NCBI RefSeq assembly: GCF_012396365.1
Contig: NZ_JAAXPG010000019.1
Location: forward strand, 62,001 to 126,000
From: Nocardiopsis alborubida
Lineage (GTDB): Bacteria; Actinomycetota; Actinomycetes; Streptosporangiales; Streptosporangiaceae
DNA length: 64,000 bases
Reading direction: 5' to 3'
Position 1 is the first letter of the stretch. Each line of letters opens with the position of its first letter. The position numbers were made by a program, and so were the translations under genes. Positions 1 through 7,701 of this stretch are shown piece after piece. A model generated the notes under the pieces. That model saw only the letters and a program-made list of their open reading frames with translations. It did no database searches and was not told the origin of the DNA.

Positions 1-241
1 GAGGGACACGGACAGACCGCAGCGCACGCAGGCGAAGGCGCCGGTGCGCGGAACGGATGCGGAGCGGTGGCCGGAGCCGGTGCGTCGGCCGGAACGGCCG
101 GAGGAATCGGTGGTGGACACCCGGAGGTACTCCTTGCTGGAAACGGTGACAGACAGCAGGGAGCAGGCCGAGCGCTTCTCGACGGAAGGGGCGTGGCCGC
201 CTCAGTTACCCGGGGGCCGGGTACGGCGGTGGCACGCGTGA
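1..241 (+). CDS. 3' end of an unrecognised protein (partial)
   Basis: One frame is open from the left edge (first full codon at base 2) to a TGA at 239-241, about 79 residues. Nearly all its codons end in G or C, as in real genes here, which the competing frames do not match as well. The peptide is charged and Arg/Pro-rich and ends with an Arg-Arg-Trp-His-Ala tail. I do not recognise a family and see no catalytic motif. The start lies outside the window. It could also be non-coding sequence that happens to be open in a GC-rich genome. Confidence 0.4.
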   Translation, partial: RDTDRPQRTQAKAPVRGTDAERWPEPVRRPERPEESVVDTRRYSLLETVTDSREQAERFSTEGAWPPQLPGGRVRRWHA

Positions 242-500
242 CTGTCAGGCGCGCTCGGCGCGTTCCGGGGCATACTCACCCTTCTCCGTCCGGAGTCGTC
301 CTCCGGATCCTCGTTCCTACGGGGCCGAAGGACGATCGTAGGCGGACGCCCCGACCGGGGCAACGGGTTTTTCGCTGGTCGGACCGCCCGGCGCGGCGGG
401 GGTGTTTCCACAGCCGCGGGAACCCGCTGGAAATCCGGCGCCCCGGCTGTCCGAGGAAACGCGCTTTCCCTCTCGTGGCTTTGTGTTGGATTCGGCTCAC

Positions 501-519
501 GCGACCGCAAGGCGGTCGC
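501..519. repeat. Hairpin at possible left end of the IS605-like remnant
   Basis: A perfect 8-base stem (GCGACCGC / GCGGTCGC) with an AAG loop sits 5 bases upstream of the first possible start of the tnpB remnant. IS200/IS605-family elements carry short subterminal hairpins recognised by their transposase, so this could be the left end of the original element. Bases 242-500 hold no gene I can support. Confidence 0.4.
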
Positions 520-523
520 TGCG

Positions 524-808
524 GTGTGCGCCGTGACCAGGAAGAGCGTGAAGCGGGCGTTTCGGTACCGCTTCCATCCGACCGGTGCGCAGGCGGCTGA
601 GGCCAGGGGCAGCGCGAACCGGGACAAGGCGCGCCGAGAGGCGGCGCGGGTGCACGCCCGCATCACCGGCCGGCGTCGGGACTTCCTGCACAAACCCTCT
701 ACCCGACTCGTCCGCGAGAACCAAGCGGTCGTGATCGAGGATTCGACGGTGCGCAACCTGGTCAAGAACCGCAGATGGTCAACCCGCTTTACCACTCGGT
801 CGAACTGA
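524..808 (+). pseudogene. TnpB / IS605 OrfB transposase-associated protein, doubly truncated
   Basis: The frame starts with a typical TnpB N-terminus (Lys-Arg-Ala-Phe-Arg-Tyr-Arg-Phe-His-Pro-Thr, about residues 10-20), then jumps straight to the central core with Gly-Ser-Ala-Asn-Arg, Arg-Arg-Arg-Asp-Phe-Leu-His-Lys and Val-Val-Ile-Glu-Asp (about residues 26-75). Complete TnpB proteins are roughly 350-450 residues, so most of the region between these blocks is missing. After Leu-Val-Lys-Asn-Arg the family similarity stops, so the C-terminal catalytic and zinc-finger part is gone too. It cannot be functional. The 3' break joins directly to the ABC-2 permease remnant. The start is a GTG at 524 or 533. 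Confidence 0.8.
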
Positions 809-933
809 CCCGCGGGGCGGTCTTCGGCGCCCTCGGGGGCGGACCGGCACTGCTCCACCTCGGAGTGCCGCTGGTGTGCGTGGTCCTCATGTGGTTCCTG
901 GCGTGCGCCCGGATGAGAAGCCGCGTGGTCGGC
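775..933 (+). pseudogene. C-terminal remnant of an ABC-2 type (NodJ/DrrB-like) permease
   Basis: In a frame different from the tnpB remnant, 53 codons read Asn-Pro-Leu-Tyr-His-Ser-Val-Glu-Leu-Thr-Arg, a linker, one hydrophobic helix and a basic tail. This is the pattern of the last transmembrane helix of ABC-2 exporter permeases, where an Asn-Pro-Leu-(Tyr/Thr)-His motif precedes the final segment. The upstream four-fifths of the permease and the partner ATPase are absent. The frame continues past 933 without family resemblance, through a run of eight C, to 1056, overlapping the end of the DUF3352 gene on the other strand. It is probably the tail of a gene destroyed by insertion or deletion associated with the IS605-like element. 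Confidence 0.6.
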
Positions 934-950
934 TGCCCCCCCCACACACA

Positions 951-987
951 CGGACGGCGTGGGGGCCACCGTCCCCCACGCCGTCCG
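951..987 (-). terminator. Terminator of the DUF3352 gene
   Basis: A perfect 15-base stem (CGGACGGCGTGGGGG and its complement) with a 7-base loop lies 20 bases beyond the stop codon of the minus-strand gene. There is no U tract, as is usual for very GC-rich actinobacterial hairpin terminators. Confidence 0.65.
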
Positions 988-1007
988 CGCACCCGTGAGC
1001 CGTGCGG

Positions 1008-2669
1008 CTACTCGCCGCCGCTGGGCGACCAGCGCAGCTCGACGCTGCTGCGCTGACCCTCCTCGGTGACGCTCAGCGCCACGCCCACGGCACCCCACTG
1101 GCCGGGGGCCTCCACCTCGCTGTCGGTCAGCACCTGGCGCAGGTCCATGTACCCGGCCATCACCGCCGAGTCCATCTCCTGCATGGTCTGCTGGAAGACC
1201 GGGTCGTCGCCCAGGCGCCCGGTGGCGCTGCTGCCCTGGGACACCACCACGGCGTCGCCGTCGGTGCTCACCCCCGGCGGGGTGCTGTACGAGTCGACGA
1301 CCATGCCCTCGACGAAGTCGCTCAGGACCTGCTCGTCGCCGCCCACCGCGCGGTACTGGAAGGACGCCTCCCCACCGCCGCCGTAGGAGGACCCGAAGAA
1401 GCCCTCCAGGTTCATGTCGGTGACACCGAACGCGGTCGAGGAGCCCAGCAGCTGGGTGAAGCCCTCCGGCAGCGGGGCGCCCATCGAGTTGAACTGGCGC
1501 TCCATCTCCTGCATCTGGCCGCTGCTCGTCATGAACGGGATCGAGTCGCTCTCGTAGGCGTCGGCCAGCGCCGTGTCCAGGCCGCTGGCGCCCACGGCCA
1601 TGACCGTGCTCTCGGGCAGCGACTCCATCGCCGCCACGCTCGCGCCCGGGGTCTCGGCCAGCCACGCCAGGTCGGTGCCGTCCACCGTGAGGTCGAAGAC
1701 GTCCGTCCGCGCCTCCAGGTACTCGCCGTCCACCCGCAGGGACGCGGTCATCCGGCCGCTCAGCTCACCGGTCTCGGCGGCCAGGTCGGCCTCGAACTCC
1801 TGGGCGAACTCCTCGACCTCCATCATGCGCGCGAGGTCCGTCCATCCCACGGCCAGGCTGCCGCCGGGCACGTCGGCCATGTCGCCGGAGAAGGTGTCGG
1901 CGTCCGCCAGGGGGCCGTGCTCGTCCACCTGGGCGTGCAGGTCGGCCAGCGCCGCGTCGGAGGTGGTGAGGAGCGCGAAGTCGTCGACCACCTCGAAGTA
2001 GAGGTCGTCGTAGTCGCCGCTGAGCTGGTCCAGCTCCTCCTGGGCGAGCCGCTCGTCCTCCACAGCGAGGGCGAACGCACCGGCCACGCCGGCGCCCTCG
2101 CCCAGCTCGGCCTCTCCGCTGGCGGGCCACATCGCGAAGCCCACGCGCTGGCCGATCCACTCCTCGACCTCGGACTGCTGCGCCTCGGGGAAGGCGGCCA
2201 CGAAACCCTCGGCGAACAGTCCCGTCATGTCGCCGTCGGGCTCGTCCATCTCCGCGGTGACCTCGTCCGGGAGCTGGTCCACGAACCGCAACAGCTCCAT
2301 GGCCTGGGAACCGTCGATGGACAGGTCGATCCTGCCGAACGCGAGCGCGCTGCCCGGGAGCACGTCCTCCGGCTGGGGGCCGCCGAAGCTGACCAGCGAG
2401 ACGGTGGCCCACACCGTGCCGCCCATGAGGAGGAGCGCGGCGCCCGCCGCGGTCGGGATCAGCCAGCGCCTGCTGCGGCCGCCGCCGGAGGGCGGCACGT
2501 GCCCGCCGGAGTACTGGCCCCCCGGGAAGGGGCCCGCGGGGGGCGGGCCGCCGGGTGCGCCGCCGCCGAAGCCCGCGGGGTACTGGCCGGGAGCCTGCGG
2601 CGGAGGATAGCCCTGCCCCGGCTGCTGGGGCTGCCACTGGGGCTGCTGTGGGGGATCGGGGTAGGACAT
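1008..2669 (-). CDS. DUF3352 family membrane-anchored protein
   Basis: A 553-residue protein. The first 75 or so residues are rich in Pro, Gln and Gly (repeated Pro-Gln-Gln, Gly-Gly-Gly-Ala-Pro) and cytoplasmic; a single transmembrane helix follows (Trp-Leu-Ile-Pro-Thr-Ala-Ala-Gly-Ala-Ala onward), then a long acidic exported domain resembling DUF3352, whose biochemical role is unknown. I chose the ATG at 2669 because GGAGG lies 5 bases before it; an upstream in-frame ATG at 2735 lacks such a site. The gene is co-oriented with glpX but a strong hairpin separates them, so it probably has its own promoter in 2670-2789. Its hairpin terminator follows at 951-987. Confidence 0.75.
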   Translation of the reverse strand: MSYPDPPQQPQWQPQQPGQGYPPPQAPGQYPAGFGGGAPGGPPPAGPFPGGQYSGGHVPPSGGGRSRRWLIPTAAGAALLLMGGTVWATVSLVSFGGPQPEDVLPGSALAFGRIDLSIDGSQAMELLRFVDQLPDEVTAEMDEPDGDMTGLFAEGFVAAFPEAQQSEVEEWIGQRVGFAMWPASGEAELGEGAGVAGAFALAVEDERLAQEELDQLSGDYDDLYFEVVDDFALLTTSDAALADLHAQVDEHGPLADADTFSGDMADVPGGSLAVGWTDLARMMEVEEFAQEFEADLAAETGELSGRMTASLRVDGEYLEARTDVFDLTVDGTDLAWLAETPGASVAAMESLPESTVMAVGASGLDTALADAYESDSIPFMTSSGQMQEMERQFNSMGAPLPEGFTQLLGSSTAFGVTDMNLEGFFGSSYGGGGEASFQYRAVGGDEQVLSDFVEGMVVDSYSTPPGVSTDGDAVVVSQGSSATGRLGDDPVFQQTMQEMDSAVMAGYMDLRQVLTDSEVEAPGQWGAVGVALSVTEEGQRSSVELRWSPSGGE

Positions 2670-2789
2670 CAAACCTCCGGCGGGGAATTCCTTGGCGCGT
2701 GCACCGCGCAACCAACGCCGGGTCTGATGCCGCATCGACCCGGTGTGGTTCGCGTTCCGCGCCCTTTTCGGTCGGCCGGTGGGGAAGGG

Positions 2790-2825
2790 CCCGGTGTCCC
2801 GTACCGGCCGGGACGGGACACCGGG
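2790..2825 (-). terminator. Terminator downstream of glpX
   Basis: CCCGGTGTCCCGT pairs perfectly with ACGGGACACCGGG across a 10-base loop, 36 bases beyond the glpX stop codon on the minus strand. Confidence 0.65.
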
Positions 2826-2860
2826 GTGGAGCTTTCCGCGGAGGTCCTCGGGTCAGCGGC

Positions 2861-3901
2861 CTAGACCGACTGGGGCTCCTCGCCGCGGTAGGGGGCCGAG
2901 GTCAGGTCGACGCCGCTGTAGGAGGCCAGCTTGCCCAGGCGGTGCTCGCTGAGCACCTGGCGGACGGTGCCGCTGCGGCCGCGCATGACCAGGGAGTCGG
3001 TGATGACCCGCGCGGACTCGTAGCGGACGCCGCCGACCAGCTCCCCGTCGGTGATGCCGGTCGCGGCGAAGAACACGTCGTCGGACGAGACGAGGTCGTC
3101 GGTGCGGAGCACGCGGTCCAGGTCGTGCCCGGCGTCGAGCGCCTTGCGGCGCTCCTCCTCGTCCTTGGGCCACAGGCGGCCCTGGATGACGCCGTCCAGG
3201 CACTTCATCGCGCACGCGGTGATGATGCCCTCCGGGGTGCCGCCGATGCCCAGCAGCAGGTCCACGCCGGTCCCCGCGCGGGCCGCCATGATCGCCCCGG
3301 CCACGTCGCCGTCGCTGATGAACTTGATCCGGGCGCCCGCGTCGCGCACGTCCTGCACGATCTGCTTGTGCCGGGGGCGGTCCAGGATGACGACGGTCAC
3401 GTCCTGCGGCGACTTGCCCTTGGCGCGGGCCACGGCCCGGACGTTGTCGGCCACCGGAGCGGCGATGTCCACCACGTCGGCGGCCTCGGGGCCCGTGGCG
3501 AGCTTCTCCATGTAGAACACCGCGGAGGGGTCGAACATGGTGTTGCGCGGACTCATCGCGATCACCGACACGGCGTTGGGCATGCCCATGGCGGTCAGGG
3601 TGGTGCCGTCGATCGGGTCGACCGCCACGTCCCAGTCCTGGCCGCCGCCGTCGCCGACCCGCTCGCCGTTGTAGAGCATCGGGGCGTTGTCCTTCTCGCC
3701 CTCGCCGATCACCACGGTCCCGTTCATGGACACGGTGCTGATCATGTGCCGCATGCCGCGCACCGCGGCGCCGTCCGCGCCGATCTTGTCGCCCTTGCCC
3801 ACCCAGCGGGCCGCGGCGAGCGCCGCGGTCTCGGTGACGCGGACCAGTTCCAGCGCGAGGTTGCGATCCGGGGCCTTGGGCGGGCTGCTGGACTGCGACA
3901 T
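2861..3901 (-). CDS. glpX: Class II fructose-1,6-bisphosphatase GlpX
   Basis: A 346-residue cytoplasmic enzyme that hydrolyses fructose 1,6-bisphosphate to fructose 6-phosphate in gluconeogenesis. The metal and phosphate signatures of the class II family are clear: Gly-Glu-Gly-Glu-Lys-Asp at 66-71 and Asp-Pro-Ile-Asp-Gly-Thr-Thr at 95-101, and the length matches the family. The ATG at 3901 is preceded by AAAGG seven bases upstream; a second ATG five codons earlier would place the same AAAGG inside the gene. It is divergent from a TetR-type regulator, with a 148-base shared promoter region. In actinobacteria glpX is commonly near a DUF4245 gene, which is also the case here (4907). Confidence 0.95.
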   Translation of the reverse strand: MSQSSSPPKAPDRNLALELVRVTETAALAAARWVGKGDKIGADGAAVRGMRHMISTVSMNGTVVIGEGEKDNAPMLYNGERVGDGGGQDWDVAVDPIDGTTLTAMGMPNAVSVIAMSPRNTMFDPSAVFYMEKLATGPEAADVVDIAAPVADNVRAVARAKGKSPQDVTVVILDRPRHKQIVQDVRDAGARIKFISDGDVAGAIMAARAGTGVDLLLGIGGTPEGIITACAMKCLDGVIQGRLWPKDEEERRKALDAGHDLDRVLRTDDLVSSDDVFFAATGITDGELVGGVRYESARVITDSLVMRGRSGTVRQVLSEHRLGKLASYSGVDLTSAPYRGEEPQSV

Positions 3902-3943
3902 GGACACACCTTTCATCGGGAGAACAGGGCGGGGGCAGGTCTT

Positions 3944-3964
3944 AGGGTAGTCACCCGATGTGAC
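3944..3964 (-). promoter_or_regulatory. glpX -10 box with adjacent inverted repeat (possible TetR operator)
   Basis: On the minus strand TACCCT (3944-3949) is a plausible -10 element about 42 bases before the glpX start. Immediately upstream lies a perfect inverted repeat GTCAC-N5-GTGAC (3950-3964), where a repressor would block polymerase. The adjacent divergent TetR-type gene makes this an obvious candidate operator, but no binding evidence can be read from sequence alone. Confidence 0.4.
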
Positions 3965-4049
3965 ACCCGCCGGGCCACGGGTACCCCTCGGGGCGGTCAC
4001 GGGTGGACGGGGACGGACTACTCTGGCGTGACCCGGACTGGAGTGAGGC

Positions 4050-4655
4050 GTGACAGTGGACAAGACGGACAAGCCCGCGAGGGTCTCCCCGCGCGGCGCG
4101 GCCACCCGCAGCGCCCTGCTCAACGCGGCATCCCAGGTCTTTCGCACGGTGGGCTTCGCCAAGGCCGGGGTGAGCGAGGTCGTCGCCGCGGCCGGGGCCA
4201 GCGTCGGCAGCCTCTACCACCACTTCAGCGGCAAGGCCGACCTCTACCTCGCCCTGTACGAGGAGTTCCAGCAGCGCCAGCAGGACCGCACCCACCAGGC
4301 GGTCGTGGAGGCCCGTTCCGACGGGGAGAAGGACCCCACGCGGCTGATGAACATCGCCGCCCGCGCCTACCTGCTCGGGTGCATCGAGGAGAGGGAGACC
4401 ACACGGCTGTTCTTCAGCGGTGACGGCCCTCCCGGGTTCGACTACCAGCTGCGGGCCCGGCTCACCCAGTGGACCGACCGCAACGTGGCGCTGTTCCGCA
4501 AGGCCGACGAGCCCGTGGACGAGGCCCTGCTCATCGTCGTGAGCGGCGCCATGCTGCTGGCCGTGGCCGAGGTGGTCCAGCGTGAGGACGCCGAGGCCCG
4601 CCGGCTCGCCGACGACATCACCGGTCTGCTCACCCAGCTCGAACCCCGGCGCTAA
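4050..4655 (+). CDS. TetR/AcrR family transcriptional regulator
   Basis: A 201-residue regulator with the TetR N-terminal helix-turn-helix at about residues 18-62: Arg-Ser-Ala-Leu-Leu-Asn-Ala-Ala, then Phe-Ala-Lys-Ala-Gly-Val-Ser-Glu-Val, and Gly-Ser-Leu-Tyr-His-His-Phe in the recognition-helix region. The rest is the helical ligand and dimerisation domain, not assignable to a ligand. The start is a GTG with GAGTGAGG just upstream; it is divergent from glpX. TACTCT at 4019-4024 could be its -10. By position it may regulate itself and glpX, which is inference. The 3' side is followed by a dispersed palindromic repeat. Confidence 0.85.
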   Translation: MTVDKTDKPARVSPRGAATRSALLNAASQVFRTVGFAKAGVSEVVAAAGASVGSLYHHFSGKADLYLALYEEFQQRQQDRTHQAVVEARSDGEKDPTRLMNIAARAYLLGCIEERETTRLFFSGDGPPGFDYQLRARLTQWTDRNVALFRKADEPVDEALLIVVSGAMLLAVAEVVQREDAEARRLADDITGLLTQLEPRR

Positions 4656-4719
4656 GGGCGCCCGCCGGTAGGTCCTTCGTCCGGGTGCCCCCCGCACAGC
4701 GGCCGCGGCTCCTTTCGCC

Positions 4720-4778
4720 GTGATCTTGTACCCATAGCGAGGTTCGACCGTCGAGCCTCGCTATAAGTACAAGATCAC
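4720..4778. repeat. 59-bp nested palindrome, copy 1 of a dispersed intergenic repeat
   Basis: Outer arms GTGATCTTGTAC / GTACAAGATCAC are a perfect inverted repeat, and inside them ATAGCGAGG / CCTCGCTAT is a second perfect pair around a 13-base centre. A second element of the same length and architecture lies at 28847-28905, about 83% identical by eye. Both are between genes. This looks like a REP- or MITE-like repeat family rather than a simple terminator, though it could terminate the TetR gene. Confidence 0.8.
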
Positions 4779-4906
4779 CGCAGGTCAGGGCTCTTGCGTC
4801 GCACCAGTAGCGTTTCCGGCCAGTACACACTCGGCACCTAACGGCGGACGTCCTAAGCGCACCCCGGGTCCCCCGGGTCCGGGACCTGCGGCAAGCTGGA
4901 GAGGTC

Positions 4907-5461
4907 ATGAGTGAGCACAGCCGGTCCAGCGCGACCTTCAAGAACTACGCCATCTCCCTCGGCGTCATCGTCGGCATCGTCCTGGTCATGGCGTTCGTGG
5001 TCGCCACGCGCTCGGGCGAGAGCATTCCGTCGGTGGAGTACCGGCCGGACGCCGACGTCCTGCGGGAGGCGGCGGACTACCCGGTGACGGTGCCCTCCGC
5101 CGACCTGGAACAGGAGGGGTGGACGCCCACCAGTTCCACGCTGGACGTGTCCGGGCCGGTCCAGTGGAGCGTGGGATTCGCCACGGCCGAGGACAGCCAC
5201 GCCATGTTGGTCCAGAGCGACGCCGACCCCGGCGCGGTCCTCGCGGAGAGGGTCCCGGGCGCCGAGCAGGCCGGTACGGTCGCGATCGACGGCCGCGAGT
5301 GGGAGCACCACGAGTCCGAGGACGAGAACGCCCTGGTCCTGCGCGAGGAGGGCGCGACCCTGGTCGTGTTCGGCCCCGCCGACCTGGACGAGCTGACCCA
5401 CCTGGCCGAGGGCCTGGAGACCGACGCCGACGGCGGCGGGGAGCCCGCGGACGGCGCCTGA
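4907..5461 (+). CDS. DUF4245 family membrane-anchored protein
   Basis: A 184-residue protein with a short basic N-terminus, one transmembrane helix at about 13-33 (Ile-Ser-Leu-Gly-Val-Ile-Val-Gly-Ile-Val...) and an exported globular domain that matches DUF4245 in length and layout: a Tyr-Pro-Val-Thr-Val-Pro strand near residue 60, Trp-Ser-Val-Gly-Phe-Ala near 88, and Glu-Trp-Glu-His in the second half. The C-terminus is acidic and Gly-rich. GGAGAGG sits just before the ATG. DUF4245 genes are frequent neighbours of glpX in actinobacteria. The biochemical role is unknown. Confidence 0.8.
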   Translation: MSEHSRSSATFKNYAISLGVIVGIVLVMAFVVATRSGESIPSVEYRPDADVLREAADYPVTVPSADLEQEGWTPTSSTLDVSGPVQWSVGFATAEDSHAMLVQSDADPGAVLAERVPGAEQAGTVAIDGREWEHHESEDENALVLREEGATLVVFGPADLDELTHLAEGLETDADGGGEPADGA

Positions 5462-5505
5462 GCGGGACCGGCGTGCCCCGGCCGCCTCCGGGCGTGCCCG
5501 CTTCC

Positions 5506-5536
5506 TTGCCTTGACGCCAGCGTCAGGGTCTACGGT
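5506..5536 (+). promoter_or_regulatory. MerR-type promoter with 19-bp spacer and central palindrome
   Basis: TTGCCT (5506-5511) and TACGGT (5531-5536) are separated by exactly 19 bases, the stretched spacing typical of MerR-activated promoters. The spacer begins with the perfect 14-base palindrome TGACGCCAGCGTCA (5512-5525). The start codon of the MerR gene is only 6 bases beyond the -10 box, so the transcript is probably leaderless. The regulator most likely binds here and controls itself and the thioredoxin gene. Confidence 0.65.
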
Positions 5537-5542
5537 CGTCCC

Positions 5543-5959
5543 ATGCGCATCGGTGAACTCGCCCGACGTACCGGGACCACGGCCCGCGCCCTGCGGTTCT
5601 ACGAGACCCAGGGGCTGCTCAGCGCACGGCGCTCGGCCAACGGCTACCGGGACTACGGTGAGGACGACTACCGGCTGGTCAGCGAGATCCTGACCCTCCA
5701 GGCCGTCGGCCTCAGCCTCGACGACACCCGTCCGTTCGTCGAGTGCCTGCGCTCGGGCCACGAGACCGGGGACTCCTGCCCCGACTCGATCGAGGTCTAC
5801 CGGCGCAGGCTCGCGGAGGTGGACGCCTGTCTGGAGCGGCTCGGCGCGATGCGCGACAGTCTCACGGCCAAGCTGTCCGAGGCCCTGGCCCGCGAGGCCG
5901 GGGGCTGCGGGGCGGTTGGGCTGTGCACCGCTGAAGCGAACGATCCCAGGGAGCCGTGA
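5543..5959 (+). CDS. MerR family transcriptional regulator
   Basis: A 138-residue regulator with the MerR winged helix at the N-terminus (Arg-Ile-Gly-Glu-Leu-Ala-Arg-Arg-Thr-Gly at 2-11, Leu-Arg-Phe-Tyr-Glu-Thr at 17-22, Gly-Tyr-Arg-Asp-Tyr near 34-38) and a long dimerisation helix after residue 80. Cysteines occur near the middle (Glu-Cys-Leu, Ser-Cys-Pro), in the helix (Ala-Cys-Leu) and near the C-terminus (Gly-Gly-Cys-Gly, Leu-Cys), so a thiol-based signal or metal is possible; I cannot assign the ligand. Its TGA overlaps the ATG of the thioredoxin gene, so the two are translationally coupled. The linkage suggests control of a thiol or oxidative-stress response. Confidence 0.85.
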   Translation: MRIGELARRTGTTARALRFYETQGLLSARRSANGYRDYGEDDYRLVSEILTLQAVGLSLDDTRPFVECLRSGHETGDSCPDSIEVYRRRLAEVDACLERLGAMRDSLTAKLSEALAREAGGCGAVGLCTAEANDPREP

Positions 5960-6306
5960 TGCCGTCCACGAACTCGACCGCCGAGGTGTCCGCCGTCACC
6001 GACGAGACCTTCGAACGCGAAGTCCTCGGCGGTGAGGGGCCGGTCCTGGTGGAGTTCTGGGCGGACTGGTGCCCGCCCTGCCGCATGCTGGCCCCGGTGC
6101 TCGACCAGATCGCGGACGAGCGCGCCGGAACGCTCGCCGTCCGCAAGGTCAACGCCGACGACAACCCCCTCACCACACGCGGGCACGGGGTGATGTCGCT
6201 GCCGACGCTGATGCTCTTCCGCGACGGCGAGCCGGTGCTGAAGCTGGTCGGCGCGCGGTCCAAGGCGCGGCTGCTGTCGGAGGTGGACGCCGCACTGGGG
6301 GGCTGA
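5959..6306 (+). CDS. trxA: Thioredoxin
   Basis: A 115-residue thioredoxin, a cytoplasmic protein-disulfide reductase that passes electrons from thioredoxin reductase to target proteins. The active site is Trp-Cys-Pro-Pro-Cys at 37-41, the Pro in place of the canonical Gly (Trp-Cys-Gly-Pro-Cys), a common actinobacterial variant. The cis-proline loop is visible as Val-Met-Ser-Leu-Pro-Thr. I took the ATG at 5959, which overlaps the preceding stop codon and has GGGAG before it; a GTG one codon upstream is less likely. It is the second gene of a MerR-thioredoxin operon and is followed by a strong bidirectional hairpin. The gene symbol denotes the family; several paralogues are usual. Confidence 0.85.
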   Translation: MPSTNSTAEVSAVTDETFEREVLGGEGPVLVEFWADWCPPCRMLAPVLDQIADERAGTLAVRKVNADDNPLTTRGHGVMSLPTLMLFRDGEPVLKLVGARSKARLLSEVDAALGG

Positions 6307-6360
6307 CGGAGCGCTCGCGGGCGCGCCGGGCGGTTCTCGCGTCCGGCCCCCGCATGAGGA

Positions 6361-6391
6361 GGCGCCCGGTCGGTTCTCCCGACCGGGCGCC
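6361..6391. terminator. Bidirectional terminator between thioredoxin and ispH
   Basis: A perfect 13-base stem (GGCGCCCGGTCGG and its complement) with a 5-base loop lies between two convergent genes, 55 bases after the thioredoxin stop and 43 bases after the ispH stop. Confidence 0.8.
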
Positions 6392-6433
6392 TTCGCGTAC
6401 TGGGCGTGCCCCGGAGCCCCGGGAACCCGGGCG

Positions 6434-7405
6434 CTACTCGGCGCGCAGGTCGCGGCGCAGCTCCTTGGGCAGGGAGAAGGTCAGCGTCTCGTCGGCGGTG
6501 GTCACCGGGGTGACCGTGCCGTAGCCGTGTCCGGCCAGCTTGTCGAGCAGCTCGCGCACCAGGATGTCCGGCACGGAGGCGCCGCTGGTCACGCCGACCG
6601 TGGTCACGCCCTCCAGCCAGGAGTCGTCCATCAGCGAGGCGTTGTCGATCAGGTGGGCGGCGTCGGCGCCGGCGTCCAGGGCCACCTCCACCAGGCGGAC
6701 CGAGTTCGACGAGTTGTCGGAGCCGACCACGATGACCAGCTCGCACTCGGGCGCCATCGCCTTGACCGCGTCCTGGCGGTTGGAGGTGGCGTAGCAGATG
6801 TCGTCGCTGGGCGGGTCGAGCAGGTTCGGGAAGCGCTCGCGCAGGGCGTCCACCGTCTGGGTGGTCTCGTCCACCGACAGGGTCGTCTGGGAGAGCCACG
6901 ACACGTTGTCCGGGTCGCGCACCTGAACCTTGTGCACCTCGTCCGGGCTCTCCACGATCTGGATGTGCTCGGGAGCCTCACCGCTGGTGCCCTCGACCTC
7001 CTCGTGACCGATGTGGCCGATGAGGATGATGTCCCGGTCCTCGGAGGCGAAGCGCTTGGCCTCCTTGTGGACCTTGGTGACGAGCGGGCAGGTGGCGTCG
7101 ATCGTCTTGAGGCTGCGCCTGTGCGCCTCCTCGTGCACGACCGGGGAGACGCCGTGCGCGGAGAAGACCACGATGGCACCCTCGGGCACCTCCTCGGTCT
7201 CCTCGACGAAGATCGCGCCCCGTTCCTCCAGGGTGCGCACCACGTGGGTGTTGTGCACGATCTGCTTGCGGACGTAGATCGGCGCGCCGTACTGCTCCAG
7301 GGCTTTCTCGACGGTGATGACAGCGCGGTCGACACCGGCGCAGTAGCCCCGGGGGTTGGCGAGGAGCACACGGCGTTGGTTCGTGGCAGTCGTCATCGCA
7401 GTCAT
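6434..7405 (-). CDS. ispH: 4-hydroxy-3-methylbut-2-enyl diphosphate reductase
   Basis: A 323-residue iron-sulfur enzyme that performs the last step of the MEP pathway, reducing HMBPP to IPP and DMAPP for isoprenoid synthesis. The three cluster-binding cysteines lie in Gly-Tyr-Cys-Ala-Gly (Cys22), Asp-Ala-Thr-Cys-Pro (near 110) and [10 protein letters not shown] (near 206). The Ser-Asn pair Asp-Asn-Ser-Ser-Asn-Ser of the substrate site is also present. The start is the ATG at 7405 with a -10-like TAGGAT 7 bases before it and no ribosome site, so the message is likely leaderless; an ATG three codons further in is possible. It is convergent with the thioredoxin operon. Confidence 0.95.
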   Translation of the reverse strand: MTAMTTATNQRRVLLANPRGYCAGVDRAVITVEKALEQYGAPIYVRKQIVHNTHVVRTLEERGAIFVEETEEVPEGAIVVFSAHGVSPVVHEEAHRRSLKTIDATCPLVTKVHKEAKRFASEDRDIILIGHIGHEEVEGTSGEAPEHIQIVESPDEVHKVQVRDPDNVSWLSQTTLSVDETTQTVDALRERFPNLLDPPSDDICYATSNRQDAVKAMAPECELVIVVGSDNSSNSVRLVEVALDAGADAAHLIDNASLMDDSWLEGVTTVGVTSGASVPDILVRELLDKLAGHGYGTVTPVTTADETLTFSLPKELRRDLRAE

Positions 7406-7412
7406 GTGTTAC

Positions 7413-7418
7413 ATCCTA
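7413..7418 (-). promoter_or_regulatory. -10 box of ispH (leaderless)
   Basis: TAGGAT on the minus strand ends 7 bases before the ispH ATG, which places the transcription start at or next to the start codon. No Shine-Dalgarno sequence is present. Confidence 0.5.
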
Positions 7419-7701
7419 GGTGGCTTGGGCGGCGTGCGACCCGGGTGTGGGAGACGGCACTGAACAGGCCGCTTCGGCGCGCGACCGGCGCCAAGGTGAC
7501 GGTACCGCAACGGGGCGCATCCGGTTGCGCCTCGAAGTGGCGAAATCGTTCACTTCTCCCCTGCTCATGGTGTTCCTCCCTCCTCTATCCTGGTTCACCA
7601 TCACACGCATTGCAGGCGGTTCGCCCTCACCTCGGCCCTGCCGGTCGGCTGTTCGCGCGCCGCTCACCCCACCCGCCGAGATCACCAGGAGCCCCCGTCC
7701 T

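Noticed and set aside
7420..7701. Upstream extension of the Ala/Glu/Pro-rich protein
   Set aside because: Wobble composition worsens before 7702, and AGGAG stands before the ATG at 7702.
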